From Eurosta solidaginis (Eukaryota; Arthropoda; Insecta; Diptera; Tephritidae), in contig NC_090319.1 in NCBI RefSeq assembly GCF_040869045.1, positions 228,508,490 to 228,572,489 on the forward strand: DNA of 64,000 nt, read 5' to 3'. The position numbers were made by a program, and so were the translations under genes. Under the pieces are notes generated by a model that was given only the letters and a program-made list of their open reading frames with translations, was not told the DNA's origin and ran no database searches. Shown piece after piece: positions 21,012-31,830 of the stretch; positions within the stretch are counted from its first letter, which is position 1; each line of letters begins with the position of its first letter.

Positions 21012-24000
21012 CCGCAATTGAATGCCCCATAATCTCTATCTCGCAGATTGGAAGAAGATCGAGCAACCTTACTGTTGGAGGACATGTGGACGGAAAGGAA
21101 CGGTTATTGACTGTAGATACGGGTGCATCTCATTCCATCATTCGAGCGGATTTAGTCAACAAAAAGATAAGACCATTGCTTGGAGCAAGATTACGTACAG
21201 CCACGGGAGAGGACACCCAGGTAATTGGAGAAGTAGAATGTGAAGTCGCAATTGGGAACGTCATGGTAGTACACAATTTTATAGTGGCAGAAATTGTTGA
21301 TGAAATCATAATTGGAGTGGACTTCTTAATCGACCAGGGCATCAAGATCGACATGCAAAGCAAGACGATGCGATATAAGAACATGGATGTACCACTTAAT
21401 TTCGGCTACGAGAGAGGCTACAGCAGTAAACGAGTGCTGGTGGAAGAGAGTCAGCAAATACCACCAAAATCCGAAGCAGTCATCTGGGCAAAGGTTGATG
21501 GAGATTGTGGGACAAACAAATTGTGGGTTGTCGAAGCAGCAAACAAATCAGCACTAAACATACTTGTAGGAAAAACCCTGGCTATGACAAAACAAGATGG
21601 ACGTATTCCGGTAAGAGTACTCAATGAGTTCAAGTCACCACTCAAACTGACTAAAGGAGCTATTTTGGGAAGATGCCAAGAGGCTGAAGTGGTTATTAAC
21701 TGCGAACAGCTCCAGGAACACGTTTCAGCTAGTAATACTGATCTTTCAAATGACATCAAGACATGGATGCAGGGACTAGAGGAAGCATATCAGAGTAAGG
21801 CAAAACAACTGCTCCTAAAGTACGCGAACATATTTGACCAGGATGATTCTAAACCAGGCCGCACCAACGTTGTGAAACATCAAATTGACACTGGAGATGC
21901 GAGACCGATCCGTCAAGCTCCACGTAGTGTTCCACTGGCGAAGCGGGAAGTTGTGAGTCAAATCATTCAAGAAATGAACGACAGCGGCGTGATCGAACCA
22001 TCAGCTAGTCCATGGAGCTCACCGGTAGTACTTGTAAAAAAGAAGGATGGAAAAATGAGGTTTTGCGTGGACTACCGGAAGTTGAATGACGTAACGAAAA
22101 AGGATAGCTACCCATTGCCAAGAATTGACGACACTCTGGACTCGCTATCTGGTACGAAATGGTTTTCCACGCTGGACTTGAAAAGCGGCTACTGGCAAGT
22201 GGAGGTGAAGGAGGAAGATAAAGAGAAAACAGCCTTCAGTGTCGGTGATGGTCTTTGGCAATTTACAGTGATGCCTTTTGGACTTTGTAATGCACCAGCT
22301 ACTTTTGAGAGACTCATGGACCAGGTACTGAAAGGACTACATTGGAAAACATGCTTGGTGTACCTGGACGACATCATCGTATTGGGCAAGAACTTTGATG
22401 AACATCTTAAGAACTTGGAGGAAGTTTTCCAGAGAATAGCTGGCGCTGGTCTGAAGTTAAGTCCCAAAAAGTGTGCGCTGTTTAAAAAGGAAGTCAATTA
22501 TTTGGGTCACAAGGTAACGACAGAGGGCATCTGCACTGCGAACGAAAAAATAGAGGCTGTACAGGATTGGCCAAGACCACAGAATCTACATGAATTGAGA
22601 AGTTTTCTTGGGCTGTGCACATATTACCGCCGATTTGTACCAAATTTTTCCAGCGTAGCCCATAGCCTCCATGAGCTTACAAGAAAAAACAAAGCTTTTG
22701 AATGGAAGAAGGAGCAAGAAGTGGCTTTCCAAACATTGAAGGAGCGTTTGTGCACTGCCCCAATGTTAGCATATCCGATTCCAGGAGCAACATTTATTCT
22801 AGATACAGATGCAAGTGGATATGCTATAGGAGGCGTTTTATCACAACTGGTCGATGGACAGGAGAAGGTAGTTGCATATTACAGCCGTTCGATTGGAAAA
22901 CCAGAGAGGAACTACTGTGTTACGCGGAGAGAGCTGTTGGCATTGGTAGAGTGCATTAAACGTTTTCACAAATACCTCTACGGCCAGCGATTCCATGTCA
23001 GGACAGATCACGCAGCATTGAAATGGCTTCTGCAGTTCCGTAATCCGGAAGGACAATTGGCACGGTGGATCGAGCGACTTCAAAGCTATGACTTTTCCAT
23101 TGAGCATCGAAAAGGTAGTACCCATGGAAATGCCGATGCAATGTCACGAAGGCCATGTAGTTTGGAATGCAAGCACTGTTCAAAGGCCGAGGCTAAAGAA
23201 GACATTATAGATGTCCGGCTAATGACTATAACGTGTACGGATGAATGGGACAAGGAACAACTAAGAAAGTGTCAGCTAGAAGATACAGATCTGTCACATG
23301 TTATGCAAGGGCTCGAACGAAACGAAAGACCAAGCAGAGAGGATATGTCAGCAGAGAGTCCCATTGCGAAGTCATATTGGGCACAGTGGAACAGTTTGGA
23401 ATTGATATCCGGTTGCTTGCATCGAGTATGGGAGAGTGAGGATGGTCAGTGCAAGAAGAAACTTATAGTTGTTCCCAGAAAGAGGATTCCTGACGTGCTC
23501 AGCGAGTTGCACAATGGTCCAAGTGGAGGCCATCTTGGAATCACGAAGACACTCGAGAAAATTAAGCAGAGATTCTATTGGGTTGGTTGCCGTCAGTCGG
23601 TCACCGAGTGGATTGCCAATTGCGAGGTATGCAACAGAGCGAAAGGGCCCAAAACCCGAAGTCGTGGCCAGATGAAGCAGTATATTTCAGGTGCACCATT
23701 TGAAAGGATCGCCATGGATGTCGCAGGTCCATTTCCTACTAGCAACCGCGGAAACAAATACGTACTGGTGGTTATGGATTATTTCAGTAAATGGCCAGAG
23801 GTATACCCAATCCCAAACCAAGAAGCAGAAACAGTAGCAGAAGTGGTTAAAAACGAATGGGTTGCAAGGTATGGTGTACCAATGGAGTTACATTCTGACC
23901 AAGGCAGGAATTTTGAATCAGCTGTGTTCCAAGAACTGTGCAAGAAGTTGGGCATTCGAAAAACACGGACAACTGCATTGCATCCTCAGTCCGATGGTAT

Positions 24001-24574
24001 GGTGGAACGTTTCAATAGAACATTGGAGGAGCATTTAAGGAAAGTAGTCGACAAGTACCATAAGGACTGGGATACACACATATCATTATTCTTGATGGCC
24101 TACCGATCGGCAGTACATGACACAACGGGCCAAACTCCCGCAAAGGTAATTTTTGGCAATGACCTTCGACTGCCAGCTGATTTGAAGTATGGGATAGATG
24201 CCGATGCGGAGAGGAATGTCAAGAAATCCACTGATGTCTTAGAAGAAGAGCTGAGAGAGATACACGATCTGGTAAGGCAACGAGCAAAGATTATGAGTGA
24301 CAAGATGAAAGCGAGGTACGATAAAGCAATTAATTCGGAAGGGTTTCAGGAAGGAGATTTGGTGCTGCTATACAACCCACAACGAAAAAAAGGTTTGTCC
24401 CCGAAATTGCAGTGTAACTGGGAAGGCCCATACAAAGTTGTAAAACGGATCAACGATGTAGTGTACCGCATACAAACCACTACCAAACCACGAACCAAAA
24501 TGAAGGTGGTTCATTTGGAGAGATTAGCAGCGTTTAGATCGAGAGATTTGTCTGATCGGGACGATCAGACTTAG
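20969..24574 (+). CDS. pol: Ty3-A Pol polyprotein (protease, RT, RNase H, integrase)
   Basis: The -1 frame is open from 20945 to the TAG at 24572-24574. No ATG lies before the protease, so frameshift entry is likely. Counting from 21086: protease active site DTGAS at 11-15; RT with CVDYRKLND, LDLKSGYWQ, MPFGLCNAPATF and catalytic YLDD at 426-429; RNase H with TDASGYAIGG (first Asp 575) and RTDHAALKWLL; integrase zinc region HLGITK (His 816) to CEVCNRAKG; catalytic core D878 (MDVAGPF), D938 (HSDQGRNF) and E974 (VERFN), giving the expected D-35-E spacing; and a basic C-terminal domain after KARYDKAI. Every catalytic residue I checked is present. The order places it in Ty3/gypsy. It copies the RNA and integrates the cDNA. 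Confidence 0.95.
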   Translation, partial: VKLNRVSRKGRQLAPAIECPIISISQIGRRSSNLTVGGHVDGKERLLTVDTGASHSIIRADLVNKKIRPLLGARLRTATGEDTQVIGEVECEVAIGNVMVVHNFIVAEIVDEIIIGVDFLIDQGIKIDMQSKTMRYKNMDVPLNFGYERGYSSKRVLVEESQQIPPKSEAVIWAKVDGDCGTNKLWVVEAANKSALNILVGKTLAMTKQDGRIPVRVLNEFKSPLKLTKGAILGRCQEAEVVINCEQLQEHVSASNTDLSNDIKTWMQGLEEAYQSKAKQLLLKYANIFDQDDSKPGRTNVVKHQIDTGDARPIRQAPRSVPLAKREVVSQIIQEMNDSGVIEPSASPWSSPVVLVKKKDGKMRFCVDYRKLNDVTKKDSYPLPRIDDTLDSLSGTKWFSTLDLKSGYWQVEVKEEDKEKTAFSVGDGLWQFTVMPFGLCNAPATFERLMDQVLKGLHWKTCLVYLDDIIVLGKNFDEHLKNLEEVFQRIAGAGLKLSPKKCALFKKEVNYLGHKVTTEGICTANEKIEAVQDWPRPQNLHELRSFLGLCTYYRRFVPNFSSVAHSLHELTRKNKAFEWKKEQEVAFQTLKERLCTAPMLAYPIPGATFILDTDASGYAIGGVLSQLVDGQEKVVAYYSRSIGKPERNYCVTRRELLALVECIKRFHKYLYGQRFHVRTDHAALKWLLQFRNPEGQLARWIERLQSYDFSIEHRKGSTHGNADAMSRRPCSLECKHCSKAEAKEDIIDVRLMTITCTDEWDKEQLRKCQLEDTDLSHVMQGLERNERPSREDMSAESPIAKSYWAQWNSLELISGCLHRVWESEDGQCKKKLIVVPRKRIPDVLSELHNGPSGGHLGITKTLEKIKQRFYWVGCRQSVTEWIANCEVCNRAKGPKTRSRGQMKQYISGAPFERIAMDVAGPFPTSNRGNKYVLVVMDYFSKWPEVYPIPNQEAETVAEVVKNEWVARYGVPMELHSDQGRNFESAVFQELCKKLGIRKTRTTALHPQSDGMVERFNRTLEEHLRKVVDKYHKDWDTHISLFLMAYRSAVHDTTGQTPAKVIFGNDLRLPADLKYGIDADAERNVKKSTDVLEEELREIHDLVRQRAKIMSDKMKARYDKAINSEGFQEGDLVLLYNPQRKKGLSPKLQCNWEGPYKVVKRINDVVYRIQTTTKPRTKMKVVHLERLAAFRSRDLSDRDDQT

Positions 24575-24585
24575 GTGGAGGGCAG
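24573..24585 (+). other. Polypurine tract
   Basis: AGGTGGAGGGCAG directly before the 3' LTR, the usual start of plus-strand DNA synthesis. Confidence 0.7.
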
Positions 24586-25255
24586 TGTTACGAATATTAG
24601 CAAAACTAAGGAGTGCTGCCAGCTCTAAGCCGATCTAAGCAGTGACGTGAATGCACATCAATAATTCAATCATTATGTATCTACATAAACGAATAAATAA
24701 TTGCGTCTACACATATGTACACATTCCGACGAGCAACATTTACATACAAGGCAGTAAGAGATGAGATGTCACACACCGATGAATTTACTTATACGCTTAT
24801 GTGTGTGCGGGAGACTGTAAACTACAAACACATGCATATACCTTATCTGAGTTGTCACAAGAGAGAGCAATAATTTGTGCACGTAGTTGTGGCTGGCGAT
24901 TTTGTAGCCGAAACAACTAGTAACTTCTGGAAATCGAAGAGCCTAGAAGTATGCAGCGTAAACTATAAAAGCGGCGCCAGCGAGTAAGAAGTAATTCAGT
25001 TTGATTTGAATTGGCAAGCAGTTACGAGTAAGACGATATCTAGCGAGCAATAGCACTATTATTTTGAAAGTCAGTTTCCTTTAAGATATCACTTTGGTTT
25101 TTAAGCTATTCGTTGCACAGTTTGAGTGTTATTGTGAAGTATTTTAATAAAGGCCATTTTTCCGTTATTCAATATTGGAGTTATTTATTCAACAGTTTAG
25201 CGATACGATCCTAGCAAAAGGGCAAATAAGAGGATTTGCAAGTAAATTCGTTACA
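24586..25255 (+). repeat. 3' LTR of intact Ty3-A
   Basis: 670 bp, matching the 5' LTR at every position I compared. Followed by ATAT, the target duplication. Confidence 0.95.
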
Positions 25256-25315
25256 ATATTAATACGCTAACAAAATTTCCATACAATTAATTGACAGGCT
25301 GTTTCGCATAGTTAG

Positions 25316-25507
25316 TGTTCGAGCCTAATTGGCAACTTTGTACACACCTACTTTTCTCTAAAGTCATCAGGCATCCTTGGCTGCACTGTGCTGTCAGCTG
25401 TCAGATCTACTCAATCCTTGTAAATTACTTGACGTGTTTTTTATAATCCCCATTAACCGGCAATTATAAGGATATCTTCAATCCGCAACTACTATCCACC
25501 GTTCACA
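25316..25507 (+). repeat. 5' LTR of BEL-1
   Basis: Similar to 38126-38343 but missing about 26 bp that include the TATAAAA of the 3' LTR, so its promoter is probably lost. Confidence 0.85.
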
Positions 25508-25510
25508 AGC

Positions 25511-25526
25511 TGGTCCTTCGAGCCGG
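25511..25526 (+). promoter_or_regulatory. BEL-1 primer-binding site
   Basis: TGGTCCTTCGAGCCGG follows the LTR after three bases. This sequence is typical of the region after the 5' LTR in BEL-type elements; I do not assign the tRNA firmly. Confidence 0.65.
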
Positions 25527-25835
25527 AGACCGGGTTATTTTCAACAAATAGCAAATAACCCACTATATTTCGCGAATTAATTAAATCAATCAGCCCAATT
25601 CTAAACGAAAATTCCGTGCGAGTTTTTTCCCTTCTCCCATTCCTCGTATTCTAAATAAAAATTCTGTGTGAGATTTTTCACTTCTCCCTTTCCTCCTATT
25701 CTGAACAATGTTCGATAAAGCGGAAACCGGTTATGGGAGAAAAGTAGGTATTATGAATTTAAGTGAGAGGGAGATTTTTCCTTCATTTTAAAAGAAATTC
25801 TTCACTTGATAAGCTGAAAGGAACGCTTCATAAAA

Positions 25836-26880
25836 ATGTAAGTAAATTGTATTTTTTGCATTGAAAATTACTTATTGTATTAAATATGTAATAAGTACAA
25901 TAATACTCTATTACTCTTGATTTCAGGTCTAAAAGTATAAATAAGCAACAGATTGAGCTGATAGTCGATTTGTTGCAAAGTCATCTGGCAATTGCGCAAG
26001 GTTGTTTTAAAGGAGGCAACGAAGCCTTACCCAGATTTTGGTGTAAAGCTGAGGAAGAGCTGAAATCAGCAGGGCCACCAGCAAAATGCATTGCAGAATG
26101 GAAAAAGGTGCTACTATTCATGAAAAACTTGTATACATACAAGCTGACTAAAACTTCTGTGTTCTAGGTGTGGGCTGATCAAAAAAATACGTGCGTCAAA
26201 AAGCAGCAAACAACCATAAGAGTTCCAGAGGCACTGGCGGTAGCCCAAATACCGAATACAAGTTTTCCGCAACAGAAAGGGCAATGTTTGAGTTTATCGG
26301 TATGAAGGAATCCGTGGAGGGAGTGGGAATTAAATTTGGACTGCCAGCTAGGAAGAAGATATTGCAGCAAATAGATGGAAACAGTCAAATTGAAGATGGA
26401 AGTATAGTTAGGGAAAGTGGTGTTATGGACGACATTGTCCAGGTGAATGGTGTGGGTTGGCGAACGGATTTGATGTATTGAGTGAGACTGTGGTAGATAT
26501 TGATTGTGAGGTATTGCATGAGGACCCAGTTAATAGTGTTTTTGTGAATGAGAGCCCCTCAAATGCTTTGATTGAAAGGCCCACTTCCTCAAAAAGAGTG
26601 CCATCAAAGAGATCTTCCTCTGACATTCTGCAAGAGGAATTGTCAATTCAACGCGAGCTCTGTGATACCATAAAAGGTGCAGTGTCAGATTCCACGGAGT
26701 AAAAAGAAAGTATTAAAAAAATATATAGGGCGATGGACAAAATATATGAAATTAATAAAAAGCATTATAAGGAAATGGAACAATTAAAAAGAGAGGAAAT
26801 AGATGAATTGAAAAGGCATAATTTAGCAATGGAAAGCCTTATGCTCTGCCATCTAAAAAAATTAGAGGTAAATCCCTAGT
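25836..26880 (+). pseudogene. Harbinger Myb/SANT-like accessory protein, broken
   Basis: An exon ending in AT (25837), an intron GTAAGT...CAG (25838-25926) and an exon starting G rebuild the start codon across the splice. Exon 2 encodes NKQQIELIVDLLQSHLAIAQ and PRFWCKAEEEL and ends WKK at 26107. A 60-bp intron (26108-26167) precedes VWADQKN. A frameshift near 26190 follows, then GTGGSPNTEYKFSATERAMF. A second frame change near 26455 and a TAA at 26701 precede a charged coiled-coil tail ending near 26880. Such proteins help Harbinger transposase reach DNA. The intron calls rest on GT/AG and frame continuity. Confidence 0.7.
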
Positions 26881-27249
26881 CGCATGACACATGTATATAG
26901 CAAGCTACCTGAATTTGTGATTTTTTTGTATAGTCCTTTTTAATACTTACTTAAATATAAGACTAGTTAATTTTTTTAATATGAACTATTTTTTTATTTT
27001 ATTTCATTGTATTATTAATATCAGTACTATACATGCTTATTTGAACTATTTTTATTTTGTAGGCTATAATATTACTTAATTTAAGACTGTATTATGACGA
27101 GCAAAAAACAATTTGTGATATTTATATTTCTTTTAAGAAAAATTAGACTGAAACTCTTTAGTAGGAAATAAGTAAAATATACTAAATTGTGATACCTGAA
27201 TTTAAAACAGAAAATAAAATATTAAACTCAAATTATGTGTTTTCATTCA

Positions 27250-28480
27250 TACAAACTACTTTCCAATGTTGTTTCGTATGCTTTGCGCTGCATTCAAATA
27301 CTGGGGCGAAGTCAAGGGTATTAAATCTTGATTTCTATTTTGAATTTCCTGCTCTTCTGTGGAGTGTACTTGTGTCATATCTGTGTATGCCTTTAAATGT
27401 ATCTTATGTTGTGCAGCGCACAGCACACGTTTACAATTTTTGCGGCCTTTTTGGATTAGTTCTTTCAATAATGTCACGACACTTCGAATGGGCTTGATTA
27501 AATTTCATATGTATAGAGCCTTCGTCGGGACTCCGATGTGGTCTCATAAGCCATGGTTCTAAAGGATACCCGGCATCACCTATTTTAAAAAAGTCTTATA
27601 TCAATACAAATATTTACATTTTGAATATTTTATTATTACCAAGTAACCAAAAATTGGCTTCACGTAGCAAATACTGGTCTTCAAGGTGAGTTCTCAATTC
27701 ACTCACATTCCAAATAAAGGAGTCATGCGAGGCAGCGGGATGGGAAGCATCAACGTACCGAATTTTCAGCTCATCGTCACACATCTATGAAAATACAATG
27801 CCATAGTCAAATATATTTCAATTAAAATATTATAAATAGCTTACCAACATTACTACATCTAAGCTGTAGTATCCCTTCCTATTGTAGTAGAGATGCTTGT
27901 TTTCCGCGGGTGCGATGATACGGACATGAGTTTCATCAATGCAGCCTATAACACTGGGAATCCCATGCTTCACGTAAAATGCACGTGAAATTCTTCTTTC
28001 GTCGCTGCTCATTGGTACACTTATCCATCTTTCGCACAGCTCACTTTCAAAGTCTCAACGACCTCGTCCAGAACTTTGCTGAAGGTGGGTTGCGCTAAAG
28101 AAACGTCCACATCTTTTCCGATTCCCGTTTGATGCCCACCTTCAGCAAAAAATCTTAAAACTGCACTCAGTTTCACAAGCGGCGATATCGCAAATTGTTT
28201 TTTGGGATGCTGTGTGTGCGATGTGACAAATTCCAACAAATACCGAAATGCAGGTTTGTTAAACCCTATAATACTTTTGAAATCTGGAAATTGCAGAAAG
28301 CTAATGAAATATAAAAATAAAAGCAAAACAAAAGATGTTCTAATACTTGCAACGATTGTGGCAACTCCAACGGATTTTTACTATTGCGCAACCTTCTTCT
28401 TATAGTCCTCTGTTGGTGTTTCTGGGAATCTTTTTCATCAATCATATCGTTCACAACCATCTTCTTAGAATTGGTCTGAA
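27250..28480 (-). pseudogene. PIF/Harbinger transposase (DDE_4 type), broken
   Basis: From high to low coordinate: an N-terminal basic region (RTIRRRLRNSKNP), FKSIIGFNKPAFRYLLEFV, a helical block (PLVKLSAVLRFFAEG with SQPTF-like AQPTFSKVL), and then VIGCIDETHVRIIAP with the first catalytic Asp (about 27930). The second Asp lies in YVDASHPAASHDSF (about 27745), followed by LLGDAGYPLEPWLMRPH and FNQAHSKCRDIIERTNP (27460-27600). Candidate introns lie at about 28270-28330, 27785-27845 and 27580-27640. Frame breaks near 28015 and 27480 make it inactive. Confidence 0.78.
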
Positions 28481-28549
28481 TATAAGGGTTGGTGTCGAAG
28501 TTCTGTATTACAAAATTCTGGGTGACAAAATTCTGTAAATTGCAACAAC

Positions 28550-29734
28550 ATGTTTACACTTAAAGTGCGAGATTCCGCGTTAAATGCTATTAAGCGATAT
28601 TTAAAAACAAGCAAAGCCGATGCGCTTGCAGTAAATAGTGAAATGGTGGTGACATATTTAGAAATGCTCGCAGATCAATGGTCACGCTTTTGCATAGCGC
28701 AACAAGAAGTAGAGCTACAGTATGGTGACGAAAACGTTGAAGTGGAAGAGCAATCCCGTATTCAAGGCGAAGAGTGGTATGCCACGGCTAAGGCCGATTT
28801 CAAACGCCTGATTGCTGCTGCAAAGCAAACGCCTTTACAAAATACCGTTCAACCAGGATGTGCTTTGATACATTCTTCCGTACCACTAACAAAACACCAA
28901 TTGCCTTCGTTCAACGGTGACCCTACCGAATTTGTACCATTTCACGACGCGTTTGCTCACTCACTTATGTAATGGGCAGAAACTGCACTACCTTAGAAAT
29001 TGTTTAAAGGGTGAAGCATTAGATTTGGTCAGCAGTTTAGCAGTAAGTGACAGCAACTACGCCGAGGCATGGTACTTGCTGATTGCTAGATACAAAGTGA
29101 TCAGAGTTATTGTGGATAGCCACATCAAGGCCTTCTCAGCGATCGAAAGGGCAGCGAAATATTCCGAAAAATCCATTAAACACGTTTGAACCTCACGCTA
29201 CAACACGTTGGCGCGCTACGCGCACTCAAGCGGCCAGTCAGATTTTGGGATGATTGGCTCATTCATTTAACGGTTTCAAAACTAGCATACGAAACACGCA
29301 AGCAATGGGAGTTATCTCTAGTCGTCGACGAGTTTCCGTCGTTTAATGCACTTAGAGATTTCCTTGAAACTCGTGCCCGATCTCTAGAAATGTTGCCTAT
29401 TGCCACCACCCCTACAAAATATACCGCAAAGAATGTTCTGCACACTAGCAAGCAATTGAAAATGCAAACTAACGCGCCGCAAAATACAATACAAAATTTC
29501 GCTTGCGCATATTGCAACGCTAATCACAAAATTTACAACTGTGTCAAGTTTAATCAACTACAGCCGAAAGCCAAGTTAACCGCCATAAAACAACAAGGCT
29601 CGTGCCTGAATTGTCTCAGCAAAGGACACATGCTCGACAAATGCCGCAGCACATCATCGTGTCGCATATGCCAGCGACGCCATCACATACTACTGCCCCT
29701 ATTACCGTTTACAACTCAACTCTGGTTGGGTTGA
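28550..29734 (+). pseudogene. gag: BEL-1 gag, broken
   Basis: The ATG at 28550 begins a helical N-terminus leading to LPSFNGDPTEFVPFHDAFAH, a typical BEL/Pao Gag motif. A frame change near 28965 leads to LHYLRNCLKGEALDLV, another near 29188 to ALRALKRPVRFWDDWLIHLT. Zinc knuckles follow: CAYCNANHKIYNC, then CLNCLSKGHMLDKC with CRICQRRHH. Coding is then cut by the TIR transposon at 29705. Confidence 0.85.
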
Positions 29735-31244
29735 AATTTCGCAATTTGGTATTACAGATTACAACTCAACCTGTTATAAAGATATCGGTTGAGTTGTCTA
29801 GTCTAACAACTTTTTGTGGCATTACCGTTTACAACCTTGTGTTTGTGTAGTTGTCAAAGACGTCAAAATCTTGCAACTGATTACTAGCAGTTGTCTCATA
29901 CAATTTTGCAGTTGTTTTGAAAAAATGTTACGTTTTACAAAACGGTTCACCACCTAATTTTTAACAAAAATTTTCAAAGTTGGTATCAAAAGACACGTTT
30001 CGACCTCCGATTCAAGAATCCGAAAACAAAAATTAAAAATTTAATTTCTAATAAATTTCTAATAAAATCTAATATAATGTGGTTGTTGCATTTTGCCAGA
30101 TTTTTTATACACACTAATGCAGAAAGGCGTTGGACACACCCAGGGTTATTTTTACAAATCGCGGCCAAAGACCGCCAACGCAGAAAGATGTTCTGTGCAA
30201 AAAAACTGTGGAACGGGCCTCATATTTCGGACGGCTATTTTGTGGGTTTTTGTAAATATTTTTCGACAGAAATAAAATTTTGAATTTCCGCTTTCGAATC
30301 CAAAAAACGGAGATCGAAACGCGTCTTTTGATACCACCTTTGATAAGAGTTAGATGGTACACGGGCTCATAAAACGTTACCAAAAAAAGCAAAAAATTTA
30401 AAGCCGGTAGTTAAACCTTTTTTAATCAAACAATAATCAAACATTTTGTACATATTTATAGAAAAAACAACGTTTAAAAGAAGGATTACATTGAATAACT
30501 TTTTGACTTTATGGAGCGACATTCCGAAGTTGGACGAGGCTGGCCGTAGTTCGGATGAAGCCAAAATAGGTGAAATTATGCGAACGTGAGTCCCATTGAT
30601 ACTAATCACTTCTCCTGAGAATCCTGTTTGAGTAAAATAAAATTTTTGCTGTTTGGGTTTTAATCCACTTCGCACAAATATGTTCCTCAATAATATCTAA
30701 AACCAGTCCAACACCAAAATCATTTCCACAGCATTTTTGATAGCTGCCATCAGCAAGGAGTCTGAGTGTGGCGCATAATTTTAAAATAGGGGTACAGCCT
30801 TCCCTCGGAAATGGTCCTTAATTTTGTTTAGTAATGAGCAAAATGCCTCCTTTCAAATCTGCAAAATAACTTCATTAGAAGCTCAACATTTGTCACTTAA
30901 ATATTTTCTTACTTGGTGCTTGGTAGTTCCAAGGGATTGGAATGATCACGCGAATTTTTACCATATTCGCGACATGTCAATCACCAACATTTTCGCCATT
31001 ATAAAATAGATTTCATATAATATCCGTTTTGCTCTTAATAAGAAAATCACTTTTGCAAATGCTTAAATTTCCGCCACAAATCGATCAGCTGTTCATATAT
31101 CTGTCAAATCATCACTTTCTTAAGTTGGCAACTCAATTCAACTTCAACTGAAATAAGTTGTAATGCGTAATACCAAACAGGAGTTGAGTTGTCTTAAAGT
31201 TGAGTTGTTTTAATTACAACCCAATTAATTTGAGTTGTAAACGG
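29705..31244. mobile_element. TIR DNA transposon nested in BEL-1
   Basis: CCGTTTACAACTCAA (29705-29719) and its exact complement TTGAGTTGTAAACGG (31230-31244) mark the ends. Subterminal copies of ACAACTCAAC and ACCGTTTACAAC occur on both sides. BEL gag coding stops at the left end and BEL protease coding starts just after the right end. A Harbinger-like transposase remnant lies inside. No clear target duplication. Confidence 0.7.
30370..30960 (-). pseudogene. Harbinger-like transposase remnant
   Basis: Minus-strand fragments in two frames give LKLCATLRLLADGSYQKCCG followed by FGVG (about 30740-30790) and FYFTQTGFSGEVISINGTHV leading to RIISP (about 30570-30640). These match the block before, and the first catalytic Asp region of, PIF/Harbinger transposases; the Asp itself is replaced (SINGTHV instead of CIDGTHV). 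Only these blocks are recognisable. Confidence 0.6.
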
Positions 31245-31254
31245 CAACACGCTA

Positions 31255-31830
31255 GCTTCAACAGCAACCAATCCGCCGCACCCGCTACAAGACCTACTGA
31301 TAAAAACATCAACGTTTCTTCGCATTTTCCTGATGCCGATCGCATCACATTGCTAGCAACAGCTGAAGTCTTACTACAAGACAGCACTGGATGTTGGCAA
31401 CCCGCTCGTGCACTATTAGACAACGGATCTCAAACGTCATTCATCACCGAGGCTTGCGTCCAACGCTTACGACTCCCCAGATCTTCATCAATCACTAGCG
31501 TCACAGGTATTGGCTCACTGCAGGGAGGTCGTACCAAAGGTGAAGTCCAGGTCTGCATATCTCCACGCTCAGTAGAAAGGAAGTTTCAAGTGAGTACTTT
31601 AATTTTGTCAAAAATTACCAATGATTTCCCCAATAGCGAAGTACCTATACCATTTGGGCCGCACATACATCGCATTCAATTAGCCGATCCTAATTTCTCA
31701 AAACCAGGTTCGGTTGACATTCTCATTGGCATGGACGAGATGGAAAAAGTTCTTTTAAATGGTCTTAGAAAGGGCGCATTTGGTACGCCTATGGGTCAAA
31801 AGATCCACTTTCGGCCAGAAAGATCTTGCT
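31255..31830 (+). pseudogene. BEL-1 protease region, truncated
   Basis: The frame contains LLATAEVLLQD, the active-site region ALLDNGSQTSFIT, GIGSLQGG, a long beta-rich stretch, ADPNFSKPGSVDILIGMD and LRKGAFGTPMGQK, the usual BEL/Pao aspartic protease and its C-terminal part. The expected continuation into pol is lost where the LINE begins near 31800. Confidence 0.85.

Larger units (their letters stand above)
18929..25255 (+). mobile_element. Ty3/gypsy LTR retrotransposon Ty3-A, intact young copy
   Basis: Two 670-bp LTRs that I read as identical, the ATAT target duplication (18925-18928, 25256-25259), a full tRNA-Leu-type primer site, open gag, open pol, a frameshift signal and a polypurine tract are all present. 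No env. Identical LTRs mean recent insertion, and the open frames make it a candidate for an autonomous, still mobile element. The tRNA-Leu primer is shared with the mdg3-type lineage. Confidence 0.95.
25598..28548. mobile_element. PIF/Harbinger-like DNA transposon inside BEL-1 (ends unresolved)
   Basis: Between the BEL primer site and the BEL gag start lie a plus-strand Myb/SANT-like gene and a minus-strand DDE_4-type transposase, the two-gene layout of Harbinger elements. At 25598-25697 two imperfect 50-bp direct repeats (ATTCTAAA-GAAAATTC...) lie near the likely left end. I found no convincing TIRs or TWA duplication, so the ends are approximate. The stretch 26881-27250 between the genes is AT-rich with no feature. 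Confidence 0.7.

Noticed and set aside
22189..22497. Minus-strand open frames inside Ty3-A pol
   Set aside because: Complement shadows of an intact Pol frame, with no start context or domain.
25316..25507. Solo BEL LTR
   Set aside because: It is followed by a BEL primer-binding site, and its GTTAG flank matches the flank after the 3' LTR at 38343, so it is the 5' LTR of a split element.
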